Source of the DNA: an uncultured Latescibacterota bacterium
GTDB taxonomy: Bacteria > Latescibacterota > UBA2968
DNA length: 64,000 nt
Assembly (NCBI GenBank): GCA_951812755.1
Contig: OX638329.1
Location: 229,339-293,338 of the forward strand
Reading direction: 5' to 3'
Part shown: positions 17,235 to 25,095 of the stretch, piece after piece
Layout: each line of letters starts with the position of its first letter
Numbering within the stretch: the first letter of the stretch is position 1
The notes under the pieces: generated by a model
The model's database searches: none
The model's input: the letters and a program-made list of their open reading frames with translations, nothing else
What the model was told of the DNA's origin: nothing
Program-made: the position numbers and the translations under genes

Positions 17235-17354
17235 GGAGTCTTAACTCACACAATATGCACTGGTCGCGCCCCGCGCTGTGAGAGTGTCTTTTGTCAGATT
17301 CTTCTATTTGTATTCAATAACTTCTTCAAAGGAATCATCAATGTCAGGCAATGA
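17217..17354 (+). pseudogene. truncated antitoxin-like gene start
   Basis: MKLIEK matches the start of the intact 78-aa protein at 28414, with the same leader and ribosome binding site, but homology stops after the sixth codon and the rest runs into unrelated sequence until a chance stop. It overlaps the start of the repeat/SH3b gene. Best read as a gene cut by an insertion or deletion. Confidence 0.6.
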
Positions 17355-18408
17355 ATTTTTAAATCCTGCTTTATTGGCTGCCTACGAAAACGCAGAAAGA
17401 ATGAATCAAATGGTAAATCCTGCTTTATTGGCTGCCTACGAAAACGCAGAAAGAATGAATCAAATGGTAAATCCTGCTTTATTGGCTGCCTACGAAAATG
17501 CAGAAAGAATAAATCAAATGGTAAATCCCGCTTTATTGGCTGCCTACGAAAATGCAGAAAGAATAAATCAAATGGTAAATTCTACTTTATTGGCTGCCTA
17601 CCAAGATGTAGAAAGAACGAATCAAATGGTAAATTCTACTTTATTGGCTGCCTACCAAGATGTAGAAAGAACGAATCAAATGGTAAATTCTACTTTATTG
17701 GCTGCCTACGAAAATGCAGAAAGGGTAGAGAAAGCGTTAAAGCCCTTTTTATCTGCTATCCACGAAACAGCAAGGATGAATGAAGTCGTAAATTCCGCTT
17801 TATTGGCTATCCAAGATTCCCCGGTGATACAGGCTATGCGGGAATTTTCAAACTTACCATTCAGTTCAGTCGTGAGAGATAGAGTATTTACTGAATTAGA
17901 CTCGCTTAGAATAGACCAGTTTAATCTTTTAGAAATTCAAGCTATTGATCAAAGTATTCAGGTAGAAATACAGAAAGAACTTGCAGGAAATCGCGATTAC
18001 AACAGGCTTTCAAAGAGAGCACAGTTATCACTTTCATCTACCTACCATAAGTATTTTCTTCCAATTATCCTTGGTTTGTTAACTAACATTATAGTGGAAA
18101 TGGCTCAAGAAGTGCAAATAAGCTTGGAAAAAAAGGAAACTCCAGCAGAAATCAAATCTTACGTAAGACAACCAATCCCTGGAATAAATAAGAATCTATT
18201 GAAAGGTTACCGTGTCGTAACTGGCTCAGATGTTCATCTCAGAAAAGGTCCAAGTATGAAATCTGACATTATCACTACGCTGCCACAAGGAAAGCTTTTA
18301 GAGGTCGAGAATAAATCGAACCGCTCCTGGATATTTGTAAAAGTTAAAATTGAAGGAGAGACATTTGTTGGATGGGTATCGAGACGCTATACGACCTATT
18401 TTAAATAG
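17341..18408 (+). CDS. 18-residue-repeat protein with C-terminal bacterial SH3 domain
   Basis: 355 aa; ATG at 17341 after AAAGGAA. Residues 8-133 are seven 18-aa repeats of the type NPALLAAYENAERMNQMV, amphipathic and probably helical or coiled coil. A helical middle follows, with a hydrophobic stretch YFLPIILGLLTNIIVEM (~240-256) that could be a membrane or buried helix. The C-terminus (~292-352) is an SH3b domain: VHLRKGPSMKSDIITTLPQG ... WIFVKV ... GWVSRRY. No catalytic motif. It lies between the zeta kinase and hsdS in AT-rich DNA unlike hsdM or hsdR. I do not recognise the family; a structural, sensing or membrane-anchored defence role is only a guess from context. Confidence 0.75.
   Translation: MSGNEFLNPALLAAYENAERMNQMVNPALLAAYENAERMNQMVNPALLAAYENAERINQMVNPALLAAYENAERINQMVNSTLLAAYQDVERTNQMVNSTLLAAYQDVERTNQMVNSTLLAAYENAERVEKALKPFLSAIHETARMNEVVNSALLAIQDSPVIQAMREFSNLPFSSVVRDRVFTELDSLRIDQFNLLEIQAIDQSIQVEIQKELAGNRDYNRLSKRAQLSLSSTYHKYFLPIILGLLTNIIVEMAQEVQISLEKKETPAEIKSYVRQPIPGINKNLLKGYRVVTGSDVHLRKGPSMKSDIITTLPQGKLLEVENKSNRSWIFVKVKIEGETFVGWVSRRYTTYFK
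17362..17739 (+). repeat. seven tandem 54-bp coding repeats
   Basis: Units begin at 17362, 17416, 17470, 17524, 17578, 17632 and 17686. Units 1-4 are almost identical, 5 and 6 are identical to each other, and 7 diverges at its end. The unit length keeps frame, so slippage would change only the number of 18-aa repeats. Confidence 0.97.
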
Positions 18409-18540
18409 AACGCAGCGAAAAATGAATATAGAAGAACCTTTCAGTTCAGTGAATCTGTGAAATCGAAGCTGCCGGTTAGTTATCCGTGCAATAAAACCTA
18501 ATCGGTGACGATTACGAGCGATTTTCAGGAGTTGGGAATA

Positions 18541-19671
18541 ATGAGTAAAGGAATAAAAAAACCATTGAGTGAGTTTATCGACTTTGCATACGGTAAAAGT
18601 CTCCCTGCGCGGCAACGCAAAAAAGGCCGGTTTCCTGTGTATGGATCAGCAGGTGTTGTAGATTTTCATGAAACGCCACTAATTAAAGGGCCGGGTGTTA
18701 TCATTGGTAGAAAAGGCACTATTGGTGCTGTTCATTGGAGCCAAGAGGATTTCTTTCCAATTGATACCACCTTTTATGTTGTCCTTAAAGGGAGAATCAG
18801 GCTTCAATACGCCTATTACCTGTTGAAGACATTGCCGCTTCAAAAAATGAACACAGATGCTGCTGTTCCGGGGCTGAACCGCAACAATGCTTTGCGACTT
18901 ATGGTATCTATCCCATCTTTCAGCCAACAAGACCACATTGCCTCTATCGTCTCCACCTACGACGACCTGATCGAAAACAACCAGCGGCGGATTCAATTGC
19001 TGGAACAATCGGCCCAGCTACTCTACAAAGAGTGGTTCGTCCACCTTCGCTTCCCCGGACATGAACACGTCACCATTACAGACGGCGTGCCGGAGGGGTG
19101 GAAAAAGAAAAATGTCCTTGATGTAATGGATGTCCTGAGCGGGGGAACACCTAAGACGAGTGTGCCCGATTATTGGAATGGTGAGATTCCGTTCTTCACG
19201 TCAAAGGACACTACGGATTACGCATACATTTTTAGTACAGAACGAACGCTTACAGAAGAAGGACTGCGTAATTGTAGCAGTAGGCTATATCCAAAAGATA
19301 CCGTTTTCATCACCGCACGAGGAACAGTCGGCAAAATTAACCTTGCTCAAACTGATATGGCGATGAATCAGTCCTGTTATGCTCTGGTAGCCAAGCCACC
19401 TCTGAATCAGCAATTTCTCTACTTCGCCATGGTAGAAAACGTTGAACAATTTCGCAGTCGAGCAGTTGGCGCGATCTTCGATGCGATTATTCGCAATACC
19501 TTCAAGCTCATTCCTTTTGTGGTTCCCGAAACCAAATTGATCGACATGTTTACAGATATTATATCGCCGACCCTTCGACAAATTGACGTTCTTTCTACCG
19601 AAATCCGCAAACTCACCCAAGCTCGTGATCTGCTCCTTCCGCGATTGATGAATGGGGAGATTTCAGTATGA
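18541..19671 (+). CDS. hsdS: type I restriction specificity subunit HsdS
   Basis: 376 aa; ATG at 18541 has AGGAG 9 bases upstream, preferred over a GTG at 18505. Two target-recognition domains: the first with GKSLPARQRKKGRFPVYGSA and GPGVIIGRKGTIG; the second with GWKKKNVLDV, LSGGTPKTSVPDYWNG and ITARGTVGKI. Conserved spacer helices are QQDHIASIVSTYDDLIENN ... LLEQSAQLLYKEWF and the C-terminal IDVLSTEIRKLTQARDLLLP. HsdS reads the two half-sites and sets the recognition sequence. Its stop overlaps the ATG of the next gene (ATGA), so the two are co-translated. Confidence 0.95.
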   Translation: MSKGIKKPLSEFIDFAYGKSLPARQRKKGRFPVYGSAGVVDFHETPLIKGPGVIIGRKGTIGAVHWSQEDFFPIDTTFYVVLKGRIRLQYAYYLLKTLPLQKMNTDAAVPGLNRNNALRLMVSIPSFSQQDHIASIVSTYDDLIENNQRRIQLLEQSAQLLYKEWFVHLRFPGHEHVTITDGVPEGWKKKNVLDVMDVLSGGTPKTSVPDYWNGEIPFFTSKDTTDYAYIFSTERTLTEEGLRNCSSRLYPKDTVFITARGTVGKINLAQTDMAMNQSCYALVAKPPLNQQFLYFAMVENVEQFRSRAVGAIFDAIIRNTFKLIPFVVPETKLIDMFTDIISPTLRQIDVLSTEIRKLTQARDLLLPRLMNGEISV

Positions 19672-22600
19672 ACCAATCTGAACTTCGTCAGGAACTCGAC
19701 CGTCTGTGTGAACTTCCGCATGAGACTGAATGGCTCGAGTTCAAAGAAGCTCAAAACCAGTATGACTTCGATAAGTTAGGCAAGTATTTCTCTGCCCTAT
19801 CCAACGAAGCCAACTTGAAAAAGCAAGCGTGTGGCTGGTTGATATTGGGCGTAAAAGATGATCGTTCGGTTTGCGGCAGTCAGTGGTTCCACGAAAATCC
19901 AGCCAAACTTGACAAGTTGAAAGAGGGAATTTCCAATCATACAACCGGCAACCTCACATTTGATGAGATTTATGTGCTCAATCACCCAGGTGGCCGCGTT
20001 GTCATGTTCAAAATTCCGCCCGCCTTACAAGGCATTCCAACTGCCTGGAAAGGACATTGGTATGGACGCAATGGCGAATCCCTCGGCGCACTCAGTTTGC
20101 GAGAAATAGAGACGATTCGATTGCAGTCTTCTGACAAGCCTCAAACCAATTCAGACTGGAATCAGCACGAATACGCTTCTGGACTGGCGATTGCCAACCT
20201 TCTTGGCGCGTGGAATGATCTAAACGAAGCCGATCTACAAATTGTGTGTCAATTTACCAATGGTGAGGATTACACAAAGTGGATTTCCAAACTGAGAGAG
20301 ACGTTACAACAAGCCATAAGCCCTGTAACATTTATGAATGGAAGATGGCAGGTCATTGATCGAAAAGAAATGTGGCAAGCATTAGGCGGACGTATTTTTG
20401 ATGACACGCTGGACGCCCTGAGACAGTGCACGGTCACTGTATTATCCGAGAAAGGACTAATAAAACACTCAAACGGTCTTCAAAAAGGTCTGGCTGAAAC
20501 GCTGGCACTTCTCAGCACTAATCCTGGTGCTCTGACGAATTTTTCACCACAACATCAGGGTTGGAAACCAAAAGATACTGCTGTTCTTGCTGTTCGCGAA
20601 ATTCTCAAGAATTCGGATTGGGTATTGAGGATTGGCCTCTATGATCTTCTCCCTACACTGGCAGAAGCCGCCCCAAATGAATTTTTGGACGCGGTAGAAA
20701 ATGCGTTGAACCAATCCCCTTGCCCATTTGACAAACTGTTTTCACAGGAAGGCAATCTCACTGACCTGCTTTGGGCATTGGAAACACTCGCCTGGGATGC
20801 TGAGTATCTCGTCCATGTGTGTGTAATTCTAGGTGAGCTTGCGGCGCGTGGTCCCGGTAGCCAATGGTCGCACCGTCCTGCCAATTCACTGACAGAAATT
20901 ATACACCCACAGTATCCGCACACTAAAGCACCTATAGAGAAGCGCGAAGTTGCTGTAAAAACGCTGGTAAATGAGAACCCGGATGTGGCCTGGAACCTAT
21001 TGATCAGCCTGTTGCCAAGGCAGTATCCGATATTCTCTGGCACTCACAAACCTGCATGGCAAAATAACATTCCCGATGACGGGAAAGAGCTTGTGCCGCC
21101 AAAGGATTACTGGAAGCAAGTTAACGCTTACGCTGAAATGGCGGTTTCGATGGCAAGCAATGACATTGATAAATTAGCTCAGTTGGTAGGCATTCTCGAT
21201 AAATCAGGAAGCCCTTCTTTTGATAAACTTCTCGCGCATCTGTCATCAGAAGATATATGCGGGAAACCTGAAGACCAGCGTCTAAAACTCTGGACAAAAT
21301 TAACTGAGCTTGCCTCAAGCTACAGACGCTTTTCCAATAAAGAACCGGCTTTGATCGATAAAATTGAGGATGTTGCTGCAAGACTCGCGCCTCAAAATCC
21401 ATTTTATCTTCATCGCATCTTGTTTAGCTCCCATGCTTTTCTTCTCTATGAAGAAAGCGAAACTGGAGAAAAACGACTCAATCAGGACTGCCAGCAAGCG
21501 ATAAAAGAGATTCTGGCTGATGGTGGGATGGATATGGTACTTCAATTCGCTGAAAGTGTTGAGTTACCCTGGAACGTTGGCCGTTCTCTCGGGACGATTG
21601 CCCAAGCGGAAAATGATAATCGCATCCTACCTGCATTGCTGGAAACAGAGAATACCAAACTCTCGCTGCTCACAAGTGCTTATGTCAGTTGTCGTCAATA
21701 TCTCAATGGATGGGAATGGGTTGATGGCTTTGATACCTCGAACTGGTCAGCCGCACAAATAGGTCAGTTCCTATCCTATCTACCCTTTACCAAAGAGACT
21801 TGGCATCGTGCAACAGATTGGCTTGACAAATCCGAAAAGGAGTACTGGACCAGAGCCAGTGCAAGACTATATCACGCTGATAGCGACCTCGGCTTTGCCA
21901 TTGATAAATTGATAGAGTATGACAGACCCCATACTGCCATCGAATGTCTATATGGCAAAAAGCCATTGGACAAAACCCGAAGTGTAAAAGCTCTCATGGT
22001 TGCCATTTCTTCTCAAGAACCTCCCCAGGAAATTAGTACACATAACATCATTGAAATCATAAAGGCTTTGCAGAACGACCCTGACACTGATCCTGATACT
22101 CTTTTCCAAATTGAGTGGGCATACCTGAACTTGCTGGATGAACATTATCATCGTGACGCATCGCCGAAGTCATTAGAAAATCGCTTATCTTCTGACCCAG
22201 GATTTTTCTGCGAAGTGATACGCCTTATCTATCGTTCAAAAAAGGAACCGGAACATCCAAGAGAATTTAGCGAACGGGATAAAGCCATTGCTGAAAACGC
22301 ATATAAACTTCTTGATAAGTGGAAGACTCCTCCGGGTACGCAATCAGATGGTCAATTTTTACCGGAACAATTTACGGAGTGGCTTAACACAACAAAAGAA
22401 GCGTGTGCTAAATCAGGGCATCTTGACGTCGCTCTTATGCATATAGGAAAAGTTCTCATTCACGCGCCATCTGATCCAGAAGGCTTGTGGATACACCGAA
22501 CCGTTGCATCTGCACTCAATGAGAAAGATGCAGAGAAATTGCGGGATAGTTTCTGGGCCGGAATTTGCAACTCTCGCGGAGTTCACATAATTGACCCCAC

Positions 22601-22874
22601 GGGAAAACCAGAGCGAGAGCTTGCCAAAAAATACAAACAACAGGCCGAAGAAGTTGAAAATGAAGGCTATCAGCGCTTTGCTGTTATACTTCGGAAATTA
22701 GCAGAAGGATATGAGCGCGAAGCAGAAATAAATGTTGCCGAACATGACGCAGAAATGAGAATGCTTCAGAACCAAAAACTGATTGAACGCGAAAGTGCCC
22801 GACGGTTGGCAAATCGCGGCGGGAGCGAGCCACAACTACAATCTGTTCCGCGCCGTCGAAGTGATCCTGCATGA
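19668..22874 (+). CDS. 1068-aa AlbA_2 (Schlafen-like) protein coupled to HsdS
   Basis: N-terminal AlbA_2 domain (~8-150): ETEWLEFKEA, GKYFSALSNEANL, CGWLILGVKDD and WYGRNGESLGALSL. The remaining ~900 residues are helix-rich and unassigned, ending in a charged coiled-coil-like stretch (YEREAEINVAEHDAEMRML). AlbA_2 domains occur in nucleic-acid-binding and Schlafen-type nucleases; no catalytic triad can be named from sequence alone. The 4-bp overlap with hsdS and position before hsdR recall accessory effectors embedded in type I loci (PrrC, RloC), an analogy only. More AT-rich than hsdR. Confidence 0.75.
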   Translation: MNQSELRQELDRLCELPHETEWLEFKEAQNQYDFDKLGKYFSALSNEANLKKQACGWLILGVKDDRSVCGSQWFHENPAKLDKLKEGISNHTTGNLTFDEIYVLNHPGGRVVMFKIPPALQGIPTAWKGHWYGRNGESLGALSLREIETIRLQSSDKPQTNSDWNQHEYASGLAIANLLGAWNDLNEADLQIVCQFTNGEDYTKWISKLRETLQQAISPVTFMNGRWQVIDRKEMWQALGGRIFDDTLDALRQCTVTVLSEKGLIKHSNGLQKGLAETLALLSTNPGALTNFSPQHQGWKPKDTAVLAVREILKNSDWVLRIGLYDLLPTLAEAAPNEFLDAVENALNQSPCPFDKLFSQEGNLTDLLWALETLAWDAEYLVHVCVILGELAARGPGSQWSHRPANSLTEIIHPQYPHTKAPIEKREVAVKTLVNENPDVAWNLLISLLPRQYPIFSGTHKPAWQNNIPDDGKELVPPKDYWKQVNAYAEMAVSMASNDIDKLAQLVGILDKSGSPSFDKLLAHLSSEDICGKPEDQRLKLWTKLTELASSYRRFSNKEPALIDKIEDVAARLAPQNPFYLHRILFSSHAFLLYEESETGEKRLNQDCQQAIKEILADGGMDMVLQFAESVELPWNVGRSLGTIAQAENDNRILPALLETENTKLSLLTSAYVSCRQYLNGWEWVDGFDTSNWSAAQIGQFLSYLPFTKETWHRATDWLDKSEKEYWTRASARLYHADSDLGFAIDKLIEYDRPHTAIECLYGKKPLDKTRSVKALMVAISSQEPPQEISTHNIIEIIKALQNDPDTDPDTLFQIEWAYLNLLDEHYHRDASPKSLENRLSSDPGFFCEVIRLIYRSKKEPEHPREFSERDKAIAENAYKLLDKWKTPPGTQSDGQFLPEQFTEWLNTTKEACAKSGHLDVALMHIGKVLIHAPSDPEGLWIHRTVASALNEKDAEKLRDSFWAGICNSRGVHIIDPTGKPERELAKKYKQQAEEVENEGYQRFAVILRKLAEGYEREAEINVAEHDAEMRMLQNQKLIERESARRLANRGGSEPQLQSVPRRRSDPA

Positions 22875-22966
22875 TTTTAGCTGACACTTCTATCCGGATC
22901 AATTATCTGCCCGTCGTCAATGATCGCGTGCCTGATGAATCTGGCGGAAAGGTCTGAAGTTATGTA

Positions 22967-23145
22967 CTGATGTTACGCATAGGCCAGAATATAATGTGCC
23001 TGTCATTTTGAGCCTTTCGGCTACGCTCAAGATAAACTCCGCGCAGCGGAGTCGAAAAACCTACTACCAACGCAGGTGGAATAGATGCTTCGGCTCCGTT
23101 CCACTTCGCTCAGCATGACAAAACCCCAGACCTGCGTAACATCAG
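22967..23145. mobile_element. 179-bp MITE with terminal inverted repeats and TSD
   Basis: Perfect 13-bp terminal inverted repeats, CTGATGTTACGCA at 22967-22979 and its reverse complement at 23133-23145. The element is flanked by the direct repeat TTATGTA (22960-22966 and 23146-23152), the mark of transposition. No coding capacity. The interior holds long complementary GC-rich arms. A degraded relative lies at 16248-16445. Confidence 0.8.
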
Positions 23146-23166
23146 TTATGTATTAGGAATTGGCAC

Positions 23167-24057
23167 ATGCCTGACGCATATCCAATCGTTATAGTAGAAC
23201 CGGAATGGGTGATTAACCCCGAGGAAATGGGGGGTAAAACGAAGTTCTGGTATGGCAAGCCTGATGATAATACAAACTGGCTCTTCAAGTATCCGCGACC
23301 AAACACAGGAGAACACTGGGCAGAAAAGATAGCCGCAGAAGTTGCCGCTGTGATAGGGACTACACACGCGAAAGTAGAACTGGCGCAGTTTCAAGGTGAA
23401 CGCGGCTCGGTGACAGAATCGTTTGCCCTTGGGGGCAGGGTTCTACACCACGGCAACCAAATGTTGGAAGTGGCCCTTGACGGTTACAATCCCAACCAAA
23501 AATTTCGTCAGTCGAGTCATACTTTGGCGAATATATGGAAAGTAATGGACGCTATTTTTCTCGGTCCTGAATCTGCGAAACAGGCGAAGCTCATCATTGC
23601 TGAATACACGGTTCTGGACGCACTGATTGGGAACACGGATCGCCATCACGAGAACTGGGGCATACTTCGACGACGGGCAAGTGACGAAGGGAGGGGTTTC
23701 GTAGCACCGTCTTATGACCACGCATCTTCGCTGGGACGAGAACTTCGGGATGAACGCCGCGACAGGCTGATGGTCGAGAATCGCATAGGAGATTATGCGG
23801 AAAGAGGACGCGGTGCGATTTACTGGTCAGAGGACGAGCGACATGGCCCCAGTCCGCTGGAATTAGTACGGCGTGCGGTCCCCACCTATCCAGACCTTTT
23901 CCACTCTGCACTGGCGAAACTCCAAAAATTGGATGAAGATTCCATAAGCACGATTGTCAGCCGCGTGCCTGATAACTGGATGTCTCCTGCAGCCCGTACG
24001 TTTGCGATTGCGCTGATGTGTTATAACTTTGAACAGTTGGGAGGAATGATCCAATGA
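23167..24057 (+). CDS. HipA-like kinase domain protein
   Basis: 296 aa. Kinase motifs LIGNTDRHHENWGIL (catalytic Asp/Asn loop) and VAPSYDHASSLG (metal-binding Asp), plus KTKFWYGKP and WLFKYPRP in the nucleotide-binding lobe. It lacks the usual HipA N-terminal subdomain and is shorter than HipA (~440 aa); that function may be supplied by the next gene, which overlaps it by 4 bp (ATGA). Homologues phosphorylate Ser of substrates such as GltX. No HipB-like HTH antitoxin is beside it. The start follows the MITE by 21 bases. Confidence 0.82.
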   Translation: MPDAYPIVIVEPEWVINPEEMGGKTKFWYGKPDDNTNWLFKYPRPNTGEHWAEKIAAEVAAVIGTTHAKVELAQFQGERGSVTESFALGGRVLHHGNQMLEVALDGYNPNQKFRQSSHTLANIWKVMDAIFLGPESAKQAKLIIAEYTVLDALIGNTDRHHENWGILRRRASDEGRGFVAPSYDHASSLGRELRDERRDRLMVENRIGDYAERGRGAIYWSEDERHGPSPLELVRRAVPTYPDLFHSALAKLQKLDEDSISTIVSRVPDNWMSPAARTFAIALMCYNFEQLGGMIQ

Positions 24058-24800
24058 ATATGCGAACCCTGTTTCTGGCTTGGGAAGACCAGGAACAGAC
24101 CCGCCAGTGGTTCCCGATTGGTCGGTTGGATGCAGATGTAGAACGTCCGCTCTATCGCTTTCGTTATATTGAAGGGGCGAAGCGGGCACAAAAAGAATTG
24201 AAGTTCCCGCCGTTGTGGGATTTTCCGCAGCTATTGGAAGATTACAAATCTCTGGAATTATTTCCACTATTCAGAAATCGAGTCATTGCACAGGGAAGAC
24301 CGGACCGTGCGGACTATCTGGGTAACCTCGACCTTCATGAGAACGCCGATCCATTTGAGATGCTATCGGTAAGCGGTGGCTATCGAGTAACCGACGATTA
24401 CGAGGTCTTTCCAAAACTGGTCAAAGCCAATGATGGAAGTTTTGTCTGCCGGTTTTTCCTGCATGGATGGCGACACACAAACCTCCCCGCGCAAGAACGG
24501 CTGAATGCGCTGAAGCCTGGAGAAGAACTTTACGTAACACTGGAACTGACCAATCCAGTGACTGGTCTGGCTGTGCAACTCCAGACAACGGACTACCACA
24601 TGATTGGCTGGACCCCGCGTTATCTCATTTCCGAAATGGCGAGAGCAATGACCGAATCGCCTGGTGAGTACGCGGCGCATGTGGTGAGGGTCAATCCGCC
24701 ACCGTCTCCGATGACACAGCGCGTTTTGATTGAAATACGTGGTCGCTGGGATGGATATGAACCGATGGAGAGCGAGGATTTTCGACCTTTGGTTGATTGA
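24054..24800 (+). CDS. HIRAN-domain protein, partner of the HipA-like kinase
   Basis: 248 aa. The N-terminal half (LFLAWEDQEQTRQWFPIGRL, YRFRYIEGAKRA, ELFPLFRNRVI) is the conserved block that accompanies HIRAN domains in this family and resembles a HipA-type N-terminal subdomain. The C-terminal HIRAN-like part has LTNPVTGLAVQLQTTD and MIGWTPRYLI. HIRAN modules bind DNA ends or stalled-fork DNA in helicases. Coupled to the kinase gene by ATGA overlap, which suggests a two-subunit HipA-type toxin or sensor. The terminal codons and stop recur as a relic at 10217-10251. Confidence 0.78.
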   Translation: MNMRTLFLAWEDQEQTRQWFPIGRLDADVERPLYRFRYIEGAKRAQKELKFPPLWDFPQLLEDYKSLELFPLFRNRVIAQGRPDRADYLGNLDLHENADPFEMLSVSGGYRVTDDYEVFPKLVKANDGSFVCRFFLHGWRHTNLPAQERLNALKPGEELYVTLELTNPVTGLAVQLQTTDYHMIGWTPRYLISEMARAMTESPGEYAAHVVRVNPPPSPMTQRVLIEIRGRWDGYEPMESEDFRPLVD

Positions 24801-24805
24801 CCATT
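24771..24805 (+). repeat. 35-bp sequence shared with 10217-10251
   Basis: Ungapped match covering the last codons, the TGA and a few following bases. The two copies are in direct orientation and bracket 14.5 kb of the defence island. Confidence 0.7.
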
Positions 24806-24822
24806 CCATTACAAGTGTTTTA

Positions 24823-24899
24823 CTGGATTGCGGCTAAAATCCTGCCGCAATGACAAGCAAAAACCTTCTGGATCGCGGCTAACACCCTGCCGCGATGAC
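24823..24899. repeat. tandem pair of REP-like units
   Basis: Units 24823-24854 and 24868-24899 separated by AAGCAAAAACCTT. The same pair organisation occurs at 28718-28788, where the first unit is degraded. Confidence 0.8.
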
Positions 24900-24946
24900 G
24901 GGCGTTATCATTGCACACTTCAAACCGTAGAACAGATCTGCGACTG

Positions 24947-25082
24947 ATCGCACAAGTCACCGCATAAGTCACCGCACAAGTTGGGACCTGATCGGGACCA
25001 AGTTGGAACCAAGTTTAGGTCGCAGCCAGAGTCAAGGCCAGAGTGAGGGCCAGAGTCACAGCCAGAGTCACAGCACAGATTG
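24947..25082 (+). repeat. decayed 12-bp array before hsdR
   Basis: Begins with CACAAGTCACCGCATAAGTC units like the VTAQ-coding repeats of the ATPase gene and continues as CCAGAGTCACAG units (25030-25078). One frame reads VTA-stop-VTAQV ... RVTARVTAQI with two further stops, so it no longer codes. Probably the fossil of a linker-containing gene. Confidence 0.6.
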
Positions 25083-25095
25083 GTAGCACTACAGA

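Noticed and set aside
17362..17739. CRISPR array
   Set aside because: 54-bp units are contiguous without spacers and in frame within a protein gene.
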